The notes under the pieces were generated by a model. It was given only the letters and a program-made list of their open reading frames with translations. It was not told where the DNA came from and did not search any database. Source: CAYTGR01 sp964437445 (GTDB lineage: Bacteria; Chloroflexota; Anaerolineae; B4-G1; SLSP01). From it: a stretch of DNA of 64,000 bases. This document shows, piece by piece, positions 25,481 to 34,700 of this stretch; positions within the stretch are counted from its first letter, which is position 1, and every line of letters begins with the position of its first letter. The stretch is from the NCBI GenBank assembly GCA_964437445.1, contig CAYTGR010000003.1, forward strand, positions 85,921 to 149,920, in the 5' to 3' direction. Both the position numbers and the translations under genes were made by a program.

Positions 25481-26187
25481 ATGTATGAGTTGAATGTTTA
25501 TTATAACCAGGGACTGGGGGGAGCGGTGATAACGGAGAAAGATTTCACCGTGGCGTTGACGAAGAGCAGTGTGGCGCTCTTCCGCCGCCACCTGCTGAAG
25601 GGCCAATGGGGGCGACTGTGGGCGCGGTTGACCGGGCGCTCGCGCTCTCTGTGGGCGCTCAAGGCTCTGCTGACCCGCGTGCGGAACCGGACCTACGTGG
25701 GGCTGCGTACCGTGCCGCTCAGCCAGATCTGCGGCAGCGAGGGGCGGGAAGGGGATTTTGACGCCGACTTCAATCCGCTCCAGGAGCGTGACCAGCAGCG
25801 TTGGGTGCGAGTGGCCGTCGCCTGGCAGGCCGGCGAGCCGCTCCCGCCGGTAGAATTGATTCAGGTGGGCGACCGCTACTTTGTCCGCGANNNNNNNNNN
25901 NNNNNNNNNNNNNNNNNNNNNNNNNNNNNNNNNNNNNNNNNNNNNNNNNNNNNNNNNNNNNNNNNNNNNNNNNNNNNNNNNNNNNNNNNNAGCCGCTCCC
26001 GCCGGTAGAATTGATTCAGGTGGGCGACCGCTACTTTGTCCGCGACGGCCACCACCGGATCTCGGTGGCGCGCGCGCTGGGGCAGGAATCCATTGAGGCC
26101 GAGGTGGCGGTCTGGGAAGTGGCGGGGCCATGGCCCTGGGAAACTCCGGTGGCGCCCCGCCGCCAGGCTGTCGCGCCGCTTGCGTGA
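25481..26187 (+). CDS. ParB-like (DGHHR motif) protein, interrupted by a 100-N scaffold gap
   Basis: Starts at ATG 25481 behind GGAGGT. After removing 100 N and one copy of a 55-bp duplicate, the frame is continuous and gives 183 residues. The N-terminal half is basic and helical; the C-terminal half has VELIQVGDRYFVRDGHHRISVARALG, the ParB/Srx-like segment in which a strand is followed by DGHHR. Many such proteins bind DNA or nucleotides; some are nucleases. No plasmid-type parA is nearby, so chromosome partitioning is not implied. It ends at a strong terminator. Confidence 0.7.
25836..26045. other. Assembly gap 2 with duplicated 55-bp flanks
   Basis: 25836-25890 and 25991-26045 are identical over 55 bp and bracket exactly 100 N. 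Same geometry as gap 1. Confidence 0.9.
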
Positions 26188-26200
26188 AATCAGCGTGCTT

Positions 26201-26238
26201 GACCGCCGGCTCTGTTCAAGAGTCGGCGGTTTTTTTTA
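26201..26238 (+). terminator. Rho-independent terminator of the ParB-like gene
   Basis: gaccgccggctc pairs with gagtcggcggt (one bulge or mismatch) around a short loop and is followed by an unbroken run of T (26230-26237). Confidence 0.85.
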
Positions 26239-26251
26239 TACCTTTGAAGTT

Positions 26252-26842
26252 TCAAAATGGGCTATCTTCTTCCTCCTGCCGGCCGTGGAGCGACCGGAAC
26301 TCGTCTTCCAGGATGCTCAGCATCACGAAATCGGAGAAGTGATGGTCGTAATAGTAGCCCTCGCGCTGGATGCCCTCGCGCTGAAAGCCGATTTTTTCGT
26401 AGAAACGAAGGGCCGCTTCGTTGAAGCCGACTACGCCGATGGACACGCGGTGAAAACCCAAATAACCGAAAGCGTAGTCCAGCAGTAACAAGATTGCTTC
26501 ACGGCCGTAGCCGGCGTGCCAGGTCTCTTTCTCACCCAGGATGATGCTCAGGTCGGTGGTGCGCCAGGGCGTGAACATGCGCAGCAGCCCGCACTCACCG
26601 ATGACGCGGTCGTTCTCGCGCAGCACGATGACGAACCAGACGCGGTCGCGGTCCTGCTGCACACGCTCAAAGAAGGCGTCGGCCGCGGCGGCGCTGGTGG
26701 GAAATACCTCGCCGGTCAGACGGCGGAGGTCGGGATCGTTGGCCCAGCGGCGGAGGTGGGGCAGGTCCTCACGCTCCAACGGGCGCAAGTAGACCCGTGG
26801 TCCGATCAGAAACGGGGATGAAGGCTGCGGTGTCAGTGTCAT
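26252..26842 (-). CDS. GNAT-family N-acetyltransferase (RimJ/RimL-like)
   Basis: 196 residues. The start reads GPRVYLRPLEREDLPHLRRWANDPD, typical of RimJ/RimL-type acetyltransferases, and the acetyl-CoA loop region is WHAGYGREAILLLLDYAFGYLGFHRV, followed by NEAALRFYEKIGFQREG. It transfers acetyl to an amine, often a protein N-terminus or small molecule; substrate unknown. AAGGAG precedes the ATG. Confidence 0.9.
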   Translation of the reverse strand: MTLTPQPSSPFLIGPRVYLRPLEREDLPHLRRWANDPDLRRLTGEVFPTSAAAADAFFERVQQDRDRVWFVIVLRENDRVIGECGLLRMFTPWRTTDLSIILGEKETWHAGYGREAILLLLDYAFGYLGFHRVSIGVVGFNEAALRFYEKIGFQREGIQREGYYYDHHFSDFVMLSILEDEFRSLHGRQEEEDSPF

Positions 26843-27011
26843 CGTTTGCTCCTTGGATTTGCTTCAGGTTGATGGTATGCGCCTCTATGATACACGATTT
26901 TTCAGCCGGGGCGACTTTTAGGCCGATGGGTTTCCCTCGTGCCGGTTCAGGACTAAAATAAGGGGGCGCATAGCGTTAGATCTCAACGACAAAAGGGAGG
27001 GGAGATCAGTG

Positions 27012-28247
27012 ATGGGGATCCGGCAGCGGTTGGAAAGCCTGGCGCTCATGCTGAGCGTAATCCTGCTCTTGACCACCTGTGCGCCGGTTGCGCCGCCGGC
27101 GCACGAGGTCTCCCCTGAATCTACTCACACGCCGGCTGTCCCGGCGTCACCTGTCAGCCCGGTCTCGCCCGGCCCCACGCCCACGTGGCCGGCCGCATGG
27201 CCCACGGCGGGGTGGACCAGCGCGCCGCCGGAGAGCTTGGGGTTGGATTCCAACGCGCTGCTGGCGTTCTACCGCACCATCCGCGAGGAGTCGCTCGCGA
27301 TTCACAGCGTCATCGTGGTCCGCCACGGCCGCATCGCCGCCGAGGGCTACTATGCGCCGTTCGGTCCTGCCAGCCGCCAGCAGCTCTATTCCTGCACCAA
27401 GAGTGTCATCTCGGCGCTGATCGGCATTGCCATCCAGGAGGAGGCCATCCGCAGCGTGGATGAGCCGGTGCTCAGTTTCTTCCCGGAATACCAGGTGGCG
27501 CACCGCAGCCGGCAGAAGGAGCGGCTGACCATCGCTCACCTGCTGAGCATGACGAGCGGCTTGCAGTGGTCGGAAGGGCCTCCGTACACCAACGACGACC
27601 TGGGGCAGATGGTGCGGAGCAACGATTGGGTCAAGTATCTGCTGGATCGCCCGCTGGCTCACGAACCGGGCACGGTTTTTCAGTACAACAGCGGCAATTC
27701 GCATTTGCTCTCGGCGATCTTGCAAAAGGCGACCGGGCAGACGGCGCTTGCTTACGCGCAGGAGCATCTCTTTGGGCCGTTGGGCCTGGAGGACGTGGTG
27801 TGGCAGAGCGACCCCCAGGGCATTTCCATCGGCGGTTGGGGGCTGTCGCTCACGCCGCGCGAGATGGCGAAGTTCGGCTATCTATACCTCAATCGCGGTA
27901 TCTGGGAGGGCCAGGCGCTCGTGCCGGCGGCGTGGGTAGAGCAATCCACACAGGTGCAGGCCCCGTTTGAGGCGGGTGCCGACCTGCGGTACGGCTACCA
28001 CTGGTGGCGGGTGCCGACCCTTTCGGAGCGCACTTTCGCCGCCATCGGGCTGTATGGGCAGTTTATTTTTGTGATCCCGGAACTGGATGCGGTGATTGTG
28101 TTTGCCAGCACGGTGGAAAACGTGGACATTCCCCAGCTGGTGGTTCAGCGACTCCTGCCCGCTTTCCAAAGTGACGAGCCGCTCCCGCCCAATCCGACGG
28201 CCTATGCCGAGCTCCAGGCGTTGCTGGCGGAGCTCGCGCAACCATGA
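27012..28247 (+). CDS. Serine beta-lactamase-family hydrolase, lipoprotein
   Basis: 411 residues from ATG 27012 (GGAGGGGAG upstream). Lipobox LLLTTC gives Cys23, then a Pro/Ser/Thr linker to about 68. The class C/esterase fold has the nucleophile motif S127-C-T-K130 and the YNSGN motif (YxN). It resembles 6-aminohexanoate-dimer hydrolase or EstB-type enzymes more than a true penicillinase. The stop overlaps an ATG of the ABC ATPase frame, so hydrolase, exporter and MBL protein probably form one operon. Acts on the outer membrane face. Confidence 0.88.
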   Translation: MGIRQRLESLALMLSVILLLTTCAPVAPPAHEVSPESTHTPAVPASPVSPVSPGPTPTWPAAWPTAGWTSAPPESLGLDSNALLAFYRTIREESLAIHSVIVVRHGRIAAEGYYAPFGPASRQQLYSCTKSVISALIGIAIQEEAIRSVDEPVLSFFPEYQVAHRSRQKERLTIAHLLSMTSGLQWSEGPPYTNDDLGQMVRSNDWVKYLLDRPLAHEPGTVFQYNSGNSHLLSAILQKATGQTALAYAQEHLFGPLGLEDVVWQSDPQGISIGGWGLSLTPREMAKFGYLYLNRGIWEGQALVPAAWVEQSTQVQAPFEAGADLRYGYHWWRVPTLSERTFAAIGLYGQFIFVIPELDAVIVFASTVENVDIPQLVVQRLLPAFQSDEPLPPNPTAYAELQALLAELAQP

Positions 28248-28267
28248 GGAATGAAGAGGAGGCGTTC

Positions 28268-29197
28268 ATGGCAGCGCTACCGCCTTCACCTGCTCGTTCC
28301 GTTTGCCAGACCTCGGCCCTGACCAAGTTCTACGGCAAACGCCGGGGCGTCCTTGATCTGAACCTGGAAGTCCGCCAGGGTGAGATTTTCGGCTACCTGG
28401 GCCCCAACGGGGCCGGGAAGACCACAACCATCCGCCTGTTGCTGGATTTCATCCGGCCTTCCGGCGGGCGCGCGACCCTCTGGGGGCTGGACGCGCACCG
28501 CGAGAGCCAGGCCATCCGGCGGCGCGTGGGCTATCTCCCCGGCGAACTGGCGCTCTACGACCGGCTGACAGGGCAGGAGTTGCTCCATTATCTGGCGAAT
28601 CTGCGCGGCGGCGTGACCTGGTCCTACGTGGAGGCGCTGGCCCGCCGCCTGGAGTGCGATCTCTCCCGGCCGATCCGCACGCTCTCGCGCGGCAACAAGC
28701 AGAAGCTGGGGCTGCTCCAGGCGCTGATGCACCGGCCTGAGCTGCTGATCCTGGACGAGCCGACCAGCGGGCTGGACCCGTTGATGCAGCAGGAGTTCTA
28801 CCGGCTGCTGGCCGAAGTCCGCGCCGAGGGGCGCACGGTTTTTCTTTCCTCGCACAATTTGCCGGAAGTGGAGCGGATCTGCGACCGGGTGGGGATCATC
28901 CGCGAGGGGCGGCTGATCGCCGTGGAAGAGGTGGCTGCGCTCAAGGCGCGCGCGTTGCGGCGGCTGGAGCTGCATTTCGCCGCGCCGGTGCCGGAGGCCG
29001 CCTTTGCGCGGCTGGAGGGCGTGCGCGACGTGCGCGTGGAGGGGACGACGCTGCACTGCACCATCAGCGGCCGCGTGGATGCTGTCATCAAAGCGGCCGC
29101 TCAGTTTGAGGTGGTGAACATCGTCAGCCACGAGCCGGGGCTGGAAGAGATCTTCCTGGCTTATTACACGCCGGAAAAGGTGAGTGGAGAGCCGTGA
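28268..29197 (+). CDS. ABC-2-type exporter ATPase
   Basis: 309 residues. Walker A LGPNGAGKTTT, signature LSRGNKQKLG, Walker B LLILDEPTSGLDP and the switch His in FLSSHNLPEVERICDR are all present. The start at 28268 has GAGGAGG; an earlier ATG at 28244 overlaps the hydrolase stop. The permease gene follows after about 60 bp, so the pair forms an efflux or lipid/peptide exporter. Confidence 0.92.
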   Translation: MAALPPSPARSVCQTSALTKFYGKRRGVLDLNLEVRQGEIFGYLGPNGAGKTTTIRLLLDFIRPSGGRATLWGLDAHRESQAIRRRVGYLPGELALYDRLTGQELLHYLANLRGGVTWSYVEALARRLECDLSRPIRTLSRGNKQKLGLLQALMHRPELLILDEPTSGLDPLMQQEFYRLLAEVRAEGRTVFLSSHNLPEVERICDRVGIIREGRLIAVEEVAALKARALRRLELHFAAPVPEAAFARLEGVRDVRVEGTTLHCTISGRVDAVIKAAAQFEVVNIVSHEPGLEEIFLAYYTPEKVSGEP

Positions 29198-29209
29198 GCA
29201 GGTGGAGAC

Positions 29210-29230
29210 GGCGCTGAAGCGCCTTACTAC
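29210..29230. repeat. Partial GTAGT element in the ABC intergenic spacer
   Basis: ggcgctgaagcgccttactac is one half of the palindromic element seen complete at 42646-42693 and 56376-56426. It sits between the ATPase and permease genes. Confidence 0.5.
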
Positions 29231-29256
29231 GAACATGCTATTTAAGGGAGTGTCCT

Positions 29257-30057
29257 ATGTTGCGAACAGTGATGCTCAAGACGCTGCGCGATCACTGGCG
29301 GGCGCTGCTCTGGTGGGCGGTGGGCCTGGTGGGATTGGCGGTCTATCTGGTGCTGCTCTATCCCGGCATCCGCGATACCCCCGGCTATAACGAGCTGCTC
29401 AATGCCATGCCAGAGGCGCTGCTCAAGACGATGGTGGGCGAGTATCCCGATTTTGCCTCGCCTACCGGCTATCTCAACAGCAGCCTGTTCTTCATGGCGG
29501 CCCCTTTGCTCTTCATCATTTTCACCCTTACTTTTGATGGCGGGATGATCGCCGGCGAGGAGGAACGCGGCACGCTGGAGTTGTTGCTGGCTTATCCGCT
29601 CCCGCGCTGGCGGGTGGTGCTGGAGAAGTTTGCCGCTCTGGTCCTTACCACGGGGGCGCTGACGGCGGTTTTCTGGCTTAGCCTGGTGGTGGGGATGCCG
29701 CTGGTGGAGATGGAAGTGTCGCCGGGCAAGGTGGGGGCGGTGATGGTTAATCTGGCGCTCTTAGGGTTGCTGTTTGGCGCGCTGACGCTGGCGCTGGGCT
29801 GCGCAACCGGCAAGCAGGGGCTCAGCGCCGGCGTCTCCGCCACCCTGGCAGTGGCGGCTTACTTTATCAACTCGCTGGCGCCGGTGGTGGAGGCGTTGGA
29901 GCCTTACCGCCGCTTCTCGCCCTTTTACCACTACATTGGCCGCGATCCGCTGGTCAACGGGCTGGACCTGGGCAACGTGGCCGTCCTGCTGGGGCTGACA
30001 GGGGTCTGTCTGGTAGCCGCGCTGCTGGCGTTTGAGCGGCGCGATCTGGCGGTTTAG
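29257..30057 (+). CDS. ABC-2-type exporter permease
   Basis: 266 residues with six hydrophobic segments (about 18-38, 80-98, 126-148, 160-185, 190-208, 238-258). The pattern FDGGMIAGEEERGTLELLLAYPLPRWR after the second span is the usual ABC-2 permease loop. It pairs with the ATPase just upstream. Substrate unknown. Confidence 0.88.
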   Translation: MLRTVMLKTLRDHWRALLWWAVGLVGLAVYLVLLYPGIRDTPGYNELLNAMPEALLKTMVGEYPDFASPTGYLNSSLFFMAAPLLFIIFTLTFDGGMIAGEEERGTLELLLAYPLPRWRVVLEKFAALVLTTGALTAVFWLSLVVGMPLVEMEVSPGKVGAVMVNLALLGLLFGALTLALGCATGKQGLSAGVSATLAVAAYFINSLAPVVEALEPYRRFSPFYHYIGRDPLVNGLDLGNVAVLLGLTGVCLVAALLAFERRDLAV

Positions 30058-30066
30058 AGGTGCGGG

Positions 30067-31065
30067 TTGGAGAGTCAAGCGAGTCAAATAGAGTCGTTAG
30101 CGGCCGTCCGGTTGGTACTGCCGACGCCGTTTGCGGTGGGGCCGGTCAACGTTTATCTTTTAGACGGGGCTGAGCTCACCTTAGTGGACGCCGGACCCGA
30201 TACGGGTGAGGCGCTGGCAGCGCTGGAAGCCGGATTGGCTGCGCACGGTCACACATTGGCGGACCTGCGCCACATCATCATCACCCATGCTCACCCCGAT
30301 CACTATGGCCTGGCGGCCCGGCTCGCGGTCCTCTCCGGCGCGCGGGTCTATTGCCACCCGCTCAGCCGGGGTGTAATCACCGCCGACCCTGCCGATCTGA
30401 CGCAACGGCGCGCCTGGTACGGTGAGTGGCTGCACCGGGCCGGCTTACCCCACCCGTTGCAAGCTCAGCTGCTCGGTCTGTTTCGCACCCTGCGTGACCA
30501 GCAGGGAGTGCCGGCCGGTTGTTTGGTGGAGATCAACGACGGAGACAGGCTGTTAGTGGGGGACCGCGAGTGGCAGGTGTGGCACACGCCGGGGCACGCT
30601 CAGGGCCATCTTTGCCTCTATCACCGGCCCAGTGGGACGCTCCTGGCCGGTGACCATCTGCTGCGTGACATTACCCCCAATCCCAGCGTGGAGCCCCCCT
30701 GGCCCGGCAGTTCTGAGCGGCCGCGCAGCTTGCTCCAATACTTTCAATCCCTGGAGCGCCTGGCTGCTCTGGAAATCACGACGGTCTGGCCAGGACACGG
30801 TGAGCCGATCTACCACTACCGGACTCACACCGAGGGGTTGACCGGCTTTCATCGCCAGCGTGCGGATGAGATTGCGGCGCTGCTGGCCGGCGAGCCGCAG
30901 ACCGTCTATCAGCTGACCCGGCGTTTCTTCCCTGCGTTGCAACAGTTTGATCTCTTTCTGGGGCTGGCCGAGGTGGTCGCCCATTTAGATTTGTTGGAAG
31001 CGGCCGGGAGAGTGCAGGTGGCAGTCACTGATGGGGTGCTGTGGTACTGCCTGGCGAGCCAGTAG
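30067..31065 (+). CDS. MBL-fold metallo-hydrolase
   Basis: 332 residues with the metallo-beta-lactamase metal motif H-A-H-P-D-H (ITHAHPDHYGL, about 76-81), a downstream His in HTPGHAQGHLCLY and Asp in AGDHLL, then a C-terminal winged-helix-like region. It resembles LACTB2-type hydrolases. The start is a TTG 10 bp after the permease stop and is not certain. Last gene of the hydrolase/exporter set, followed by a perfect hairpin. Confidence 0.88.
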   Translation: MESQASQIESLAAVRLVLPTPFAVGPVNVYLLDGAELTLVDAGPDTGEALAALEAGLAAHGHTLADLRHIIITHAHPDHYGLAARLAVLSGARVYCHPLSRGVITADPADLTQRRAWYGEWLHRAGLPHPLQAQLLGLFRTLRDQQGVPAGCLVEINDGDRLLVGDREWQVWHTPGHAQGHLCLYHRPSGTLLAGDHLLRDITPNPSVEPPWPGSSERPRSLLQYFQSLERLAALEITTVWPGHGEPIYHYRTHTEGLTGFHRQRADEIAALLAGEPQTVYQLTRRFFPALQQFDLFLGLAEVVAHLDLLEAAGRVQVAVTDGVLWYCLASQ

Positions 31066-31107
31066 CCCTGATGCGGATCTTCTCATCCTGGCGGGCCCGA
31101 CGAACCT

Positions 31108-31146
31108 GAGGGGATTTTGGGCGCGCTGCGCGCCCAAAATCCCCTC
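31108..31146. terminator. 18-bp perfect hairpin, bidirectional terminator between convergent genes
   Basis: 31108-31125 (gaggggattttgggcgcg) is exactly complementary to 31129-31146 with a 3-nt loop. It lies midway between genes ending at 31065 (+) and 31192 (-). Confidence 0.75.
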
Positions 31147-31191
31147 TCACTTTCTTTATCCGCAACCCCGGGCCGGTTGCCGGGTGGAAAA

Positions 31192-34107
31192 TCAGTGGTT
31201 CCGCAACACCAGCGGCAGGTAGAGCTTGTGACTGGCGGCTAAGGTGAACTCGGTGAAGTGGTTGGCCACCAGCGTCGCCCGGTTGGCGCGGGTATCAATG
31301 CCGCATCCCAGACAGGGTAGCAGATTTTGCCACCCACCGTTGTGCCAGTACAGGAGCCGTAGCGTCTCCTCCCCCACCCCCAACGGGCGGAAATCGTCCT
31401 CGGTATAGGTCAGCACCAGCGTGTAGGGCAGCAGGAATTGGGTCACCGGGTTCCCGTTGCCATCGGTAGCGATCAACGTGAAGGGGAAAATGTGGAAGCC
31501 GGCCAGCGGTCTGGAGCCGGCCCAGTAGCGGGTGTAGGTCAGGGTGATGGTGCGGGTCAGACTGCCGCTGGGGAATTGCACGCGAAAGTCGCCCAGCGGC
31601 CCGATGAGAGTGCCGCCCCCGGTGCCGATGGTCCCGGTGACCGGCGGTTCGGTGATCGGCACATAGCCGCTGGCGGCCGTGGCGAGCTTCTCGGTGCCGC
31701 CGAAGAAGCAGATCACTTCGCGCGGCGTGTCGTTGCTGCGCGCCAACAGCCCGGAGAAATCGCCGGCCTGGCTGACCCAGAGCACTTTGAGCGTGGCAGG
31801 CAGGAACCGCCGCACGGGACCGGCGATCCCTTCGGCCATGACCCATAGTCCTTTTTCTTCGTAATAGGTGGGATCAAATTTGAGCACGCCGCGGACCCGC
31901 ACCCCGTCACGGGTATTTTCGGCGGTGCAGGTGATCCCGGTGCGCTCCATGACGCGCGCTTCCACCCGCACGCCGCCCAACGGCTGGAATTCCAGGTGGA
32001 GCTGGCGGGTGAGCGGTAGCGTGGGGTTCTTCAACTCGCGCTCGGTCTGCGCCAGTATGTCCACCCAGGAGGTGGTGCCCGGTTCGGGGTCGGGGCCAGG
32101 CCCGTGCGGCTTGATGATGATGGGGATCTCGCGCACCTCGCCGGGGCCTAAGGTCAGCCCCAGCTGGCCACCGTTGATGTCCAGGTCCCAGGTCGGGGAA
32201 AGGTGGGAGATGTAGCCGAGCCGGAAATATTGGGAGCTGGTAGTATTGTCATTGCGCAACCGGATGATGTGATCGTACTGCGCGCCCTCATCCGCCGGGT
32301 CTACGGCCTGGAAGTAATCAATGTTCTCCTGTTCCTCGTTGCCGTCCTGGTTGCCCAGCACCGTTTCGCCTGTGACCGGGTCCATCCGCACCCGCACGCA
32401 GGTGTGGAAGTAGAAATTCCCGGCGGCCAGCTGCTCCGGCGTCGGCGTGAAGTCCGGCGTCCACTCCCAGTAGACGTCGGTGTAGCCGCCCGGCGCGATG
32501 TTCGCCAGCCCTGGGAACTGAGCCGAGGTCACGCTGCCCAGGTTGAGGAAGCCGTTAGCGCCGTTGATCCCCAGGCCGGGCGGGTCGGTGATGTCAAAGT
32601 AGACTTTGACGTTGGAGGCAGTCTGCGCACCGACGTTGCGGATGCGCGCGTAGAGCCGGTTGAGCTGCCCCACGGTGGGATCGTCGCCGTTGCCGCGCGG
32701 GACGGTGTCGCCGAAAGTGGAGTTCCACGTGCCGTAGCGGTAAGTCCCGTAGCCGTTGACCGGGCTATCCACCCAGATGTCGGTCGTCTCCCAGGTGTTG
32801 CCCGGCTGCGAGCGCCACGGGCTGATCATCACGTCGGGCTTGAAAGCGCCGTCACCGTAAGTGATGTACACGGTGTAGAAATCACCGGGGTCAGCGCCTG
32901 GATCACACTGGACGATGTTGATCGTCACGCCGTCGCCGGTGTAGGTCTGTCCGCAATGCCAGAGCCGGTCGCTGTTGCCGCCCTGGCCCTTGAGCTCCAC
33001 CCAGCGCAGGCAAGTCCCGGTGGGGGCACAGTCGTTGAGGCTGGGGTTGCCGCCCTCCATCACCCGCTCAATCAAGACGCCCTCGTCGGGGATGCCGTTG
33101 GGCGTGTAGAAGCCGTTCAGCTCGTCGCCCAATACCTTCCGCCGGACACTGATCATGTAGTAGAGGTTGTCGGTGACGTAGGCCCGCACGGCCTGGACGT
33201 TGGGTTTCTCGCTGGGATTGTATTCCATCGCCCAGATCTCCAGCCGCCCGCCGCCGACCCCCGCCCCGGGCGGCCCCACGGCCGATGAGACCGTGTAATC
33301 CACATACTTGTAGGTTGGCATCCAGCCGGGGAAGGCCATGGTCCCCAGCTTCTCAAAGACGCCGGTCTGACCGGGGTAGTTGGCGTCCATCAGCTCAAAG
33401 GCGCTGTTGTAGTTGCTGGGGTGGGCCGGGCCGCCCTGCTGGAAAGCGTGGCCGATCTCATGCGCCCAGCGGCCCCAGACCTGGACGTCGGTGTCGCCGG
33501 GATTTTCGCTGAAGATGGCGCAGCCGACCGTTTTGACCGGTCCCCCTGACCCCATGTGCAGGCTGCACGTGCTGGCCCCCTGGCCCCGGTGGAACTGCGC
33601 GGGGTTGGTCTCGGCCATGACGACCAGGACGGCATCCACGTTGTTCCAGTTCAGACCGGCCGGAGCGTGGTTAATCGCATCATCCAGCACTTTCCAGAAC
33701 TTGCCGCCGCTTGAGAGATCGCCGGTGGCATAGTCGTCTATGTAAGCGCTGCGGTTGTCGGGCAGCTGGTAGAGCGAGGAGACGGTGTAGGTAATGCTGA
33801 TCTTGTTGTACGAGGTGTTGCGCCAGAGCTGATCCAGGAGCACAAATAAGCCCTCTACCTGGGCCTGCGTGTAGCGCGAGGTGGCCGTGTAATCGTGGAA
33901 GTAGACGCGCAACACCATCACTTTCTTGGGGCCGAGCACGTCGCCCTGCGGTGCGAGCGCCGCCGCCGGAGCCGCTGCCGGGGAAGCCGCGGCGGCACCG
34001 GCCTCGGTCGCTGCCGGGGTGGGAGGCCGGCTTAACAGCAGAAACCCTCCTAACGCGATGAGCGCCAGGAGCCATACCCAACGGGTGCGCAACCGTTGAA
34101 CGGCCAT
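31192..34107 (-). CDS. Secreted M6-like metallopeptidase with C-terminal beta domains and YLPLVLRN tail
   Basis: 971 residues. Signal peptide/anchor at 10-25, an Ala/Pro linker to about 55, then a peptidase domain with HEIGH (216-220) in the context WGRWAHEIGHAFQQGG; the third zinc ligand is not obvious. The region after it (about 440-560) resembles a CARDB-type domain, and the end carries beta domains and HKLYLPLVLRNH, a tail shared with the protein at 49619-55201. Gametolysin/immune-inhibitor-A-type (M6) is the closest guess. Likely an extracellular protease. It faces the NTF2 gene across a 593-bp intergenic region. Confidence 0.75.
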   Translation of the reverse strand: MAVQRLRTRWVWLLALIALGGFLLLSRPPTPAATEAGAAAASPAAAPAAALAPQGDVLGPKKVMVLRVYFHDYTATSRYTQAQVEGLFVLLDQLWRNTSYNKISITYTVSSLYQLPDNRSAYIDDYATGDLSSGGKFWKVLDDAINHAPAGLNWNNVDAVLVVMAETNPAQFHRGQGASTCSLHMGSGGPVKTVGCAIFSENPGDTDVQVWGRWAHEIGHAFQQGGPAHPSNYNSAFELMDANYPGQTGVFEKLGTMAFPGWMPTYKYVDYTVSSAVGPPGAGVGGGRLEIWAMEYNPSEKPNVQAVRAYVTDNLYYMISVRRKVLGDELNGFYTPNGIPDEGVLIERVMEGGNPSLNDCAPTGTCLRWVELKGQGGNSDRLWHCGQTYTGDGVTINIVQCDPGADPGDFYTVYITYGDGAFKPDVMISPWRSQPGNTWETTDIWVDSPVNGYGTYRYGTWNSTFGDTVPRGNGDDPTVGQLNRLYARIRNVGAQTASNVKVYFDITDPPGLGINGANGFLNLGSVTSAQFPGLANIAPGGYTDVYWEWTPDFTPTPEQLAAGNFYFHTCVRVRMDPVTGETVLGNQDGNEEQENIDYFQAVDPADEGAQYDHIIRLRNDNTTSSQYFRLGYISHLSPTWDLDINGGQLGLTLGPGEVREIPIIIKPHGPGPDPEPGTTSWVDILAQTERELKNPTLPLTRQLHLEFQPLGGVRVEARVMERTGITCTAENTRDGVRVRGVLKFDPTYYEEKGLWVMAEGIAGPVRRFLPATLKVLWVSQAGDFSGLLARSNDTPREVICFFGGTEKLATAASGYVPITEPPVTGTIGTGGGTLIGPLGDFRVQFPSGSLTRTITLTYTRYWAGSRPLAGFHIFPFTLIATDGNGNPVTQFLLPYTLVLTYTEDDFRPLGVGEETLRLLYWHNGGWQNLLPCLGCGIDTRANRATLVANHFTEFTLAASHKLYLPLVLRNH

Positions 34108-34640
34108 GGTTATCCTCCCTTCCTAAAAAATAATCTTACGCGATACTGGTGGATTACTGATTAGCTCGCCTCAGTGGCTACCGGTCGCTGATCAGGGTCA
34201 CGTCTGTTGATGACCGCTGACCCCAGACCGCAGACTACCTTATTTTGACCGCCGGTGGTCTGTAATCAGTCGTCTATGGCGATGCAGGCGGTAACTTGGG
34301 TGAGCTAACAGAAACCAAACAAGGGTTAGGAGAGAAGAGCGTTGAGGGCAGCTCAAGAACAGAGACCAGGCCGTGAAAGTCTATTGTTATCGTATCATAT
34401 ATCCTGTTGGGGGTCAATAGGAAGAATTATGTGGTGGATTTTGCGCGCAGAGAAGGGGAGCGTGAAGTTTTTGCCCTCATCTTGACGATTAGAATGTTAG
34501 TTCTATAATGGAAGGGATGATAATGCATGAATGTCGGCAAGACAAGGTAAATTCGTGTATTCGTGGACGGCCGGCAACTTTCAACTTGGTGACATGGCAT
34601 GTTTGGTAGTTCAAGCTGCCATCCGCACTACACGGCCCGC
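34108..34640. other. Intergenic region upstream of the metallopeptidase and NTF2-like genes
   Basis: No credible gene. It holds a heptamer array (34212-34239: gaccgct gacccca gaccgca gactacc) and a promoter on the plus strand (34482-34509). The remainder is AT-richer than its surroundings and shows nothing recognisable. Confidence 0.6.
34482..34509 (+). promoter_or_regulatory. Promoter for the duplicated NTF2-like gene
   Basis: TTGACG (34482-34487), 16-bp spacer, TATAAT (34504-34509). The leader would be about 185 nt and includes an 8-bp repeat array just before the ribosome site. Confidence 0.6.
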
Positions 34641-34688
34641 GTAAACAGGTAAACAGGTAAACAGGTAAACAGGTAAACAGGTAAACAG
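34641..34688. repeat. Octanucleotide tandem repeat (gtaaacag)6
   Basis: Six perfect copies of gtaaacag lie immediately before the ribosome-binding region (gaaggaaag) of the gene at 34701. Perfect short arrays like this can change copy number by slippage. Confidence 0.95.
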
Positions 34689-34700
34689 GAAGGAAAGACT

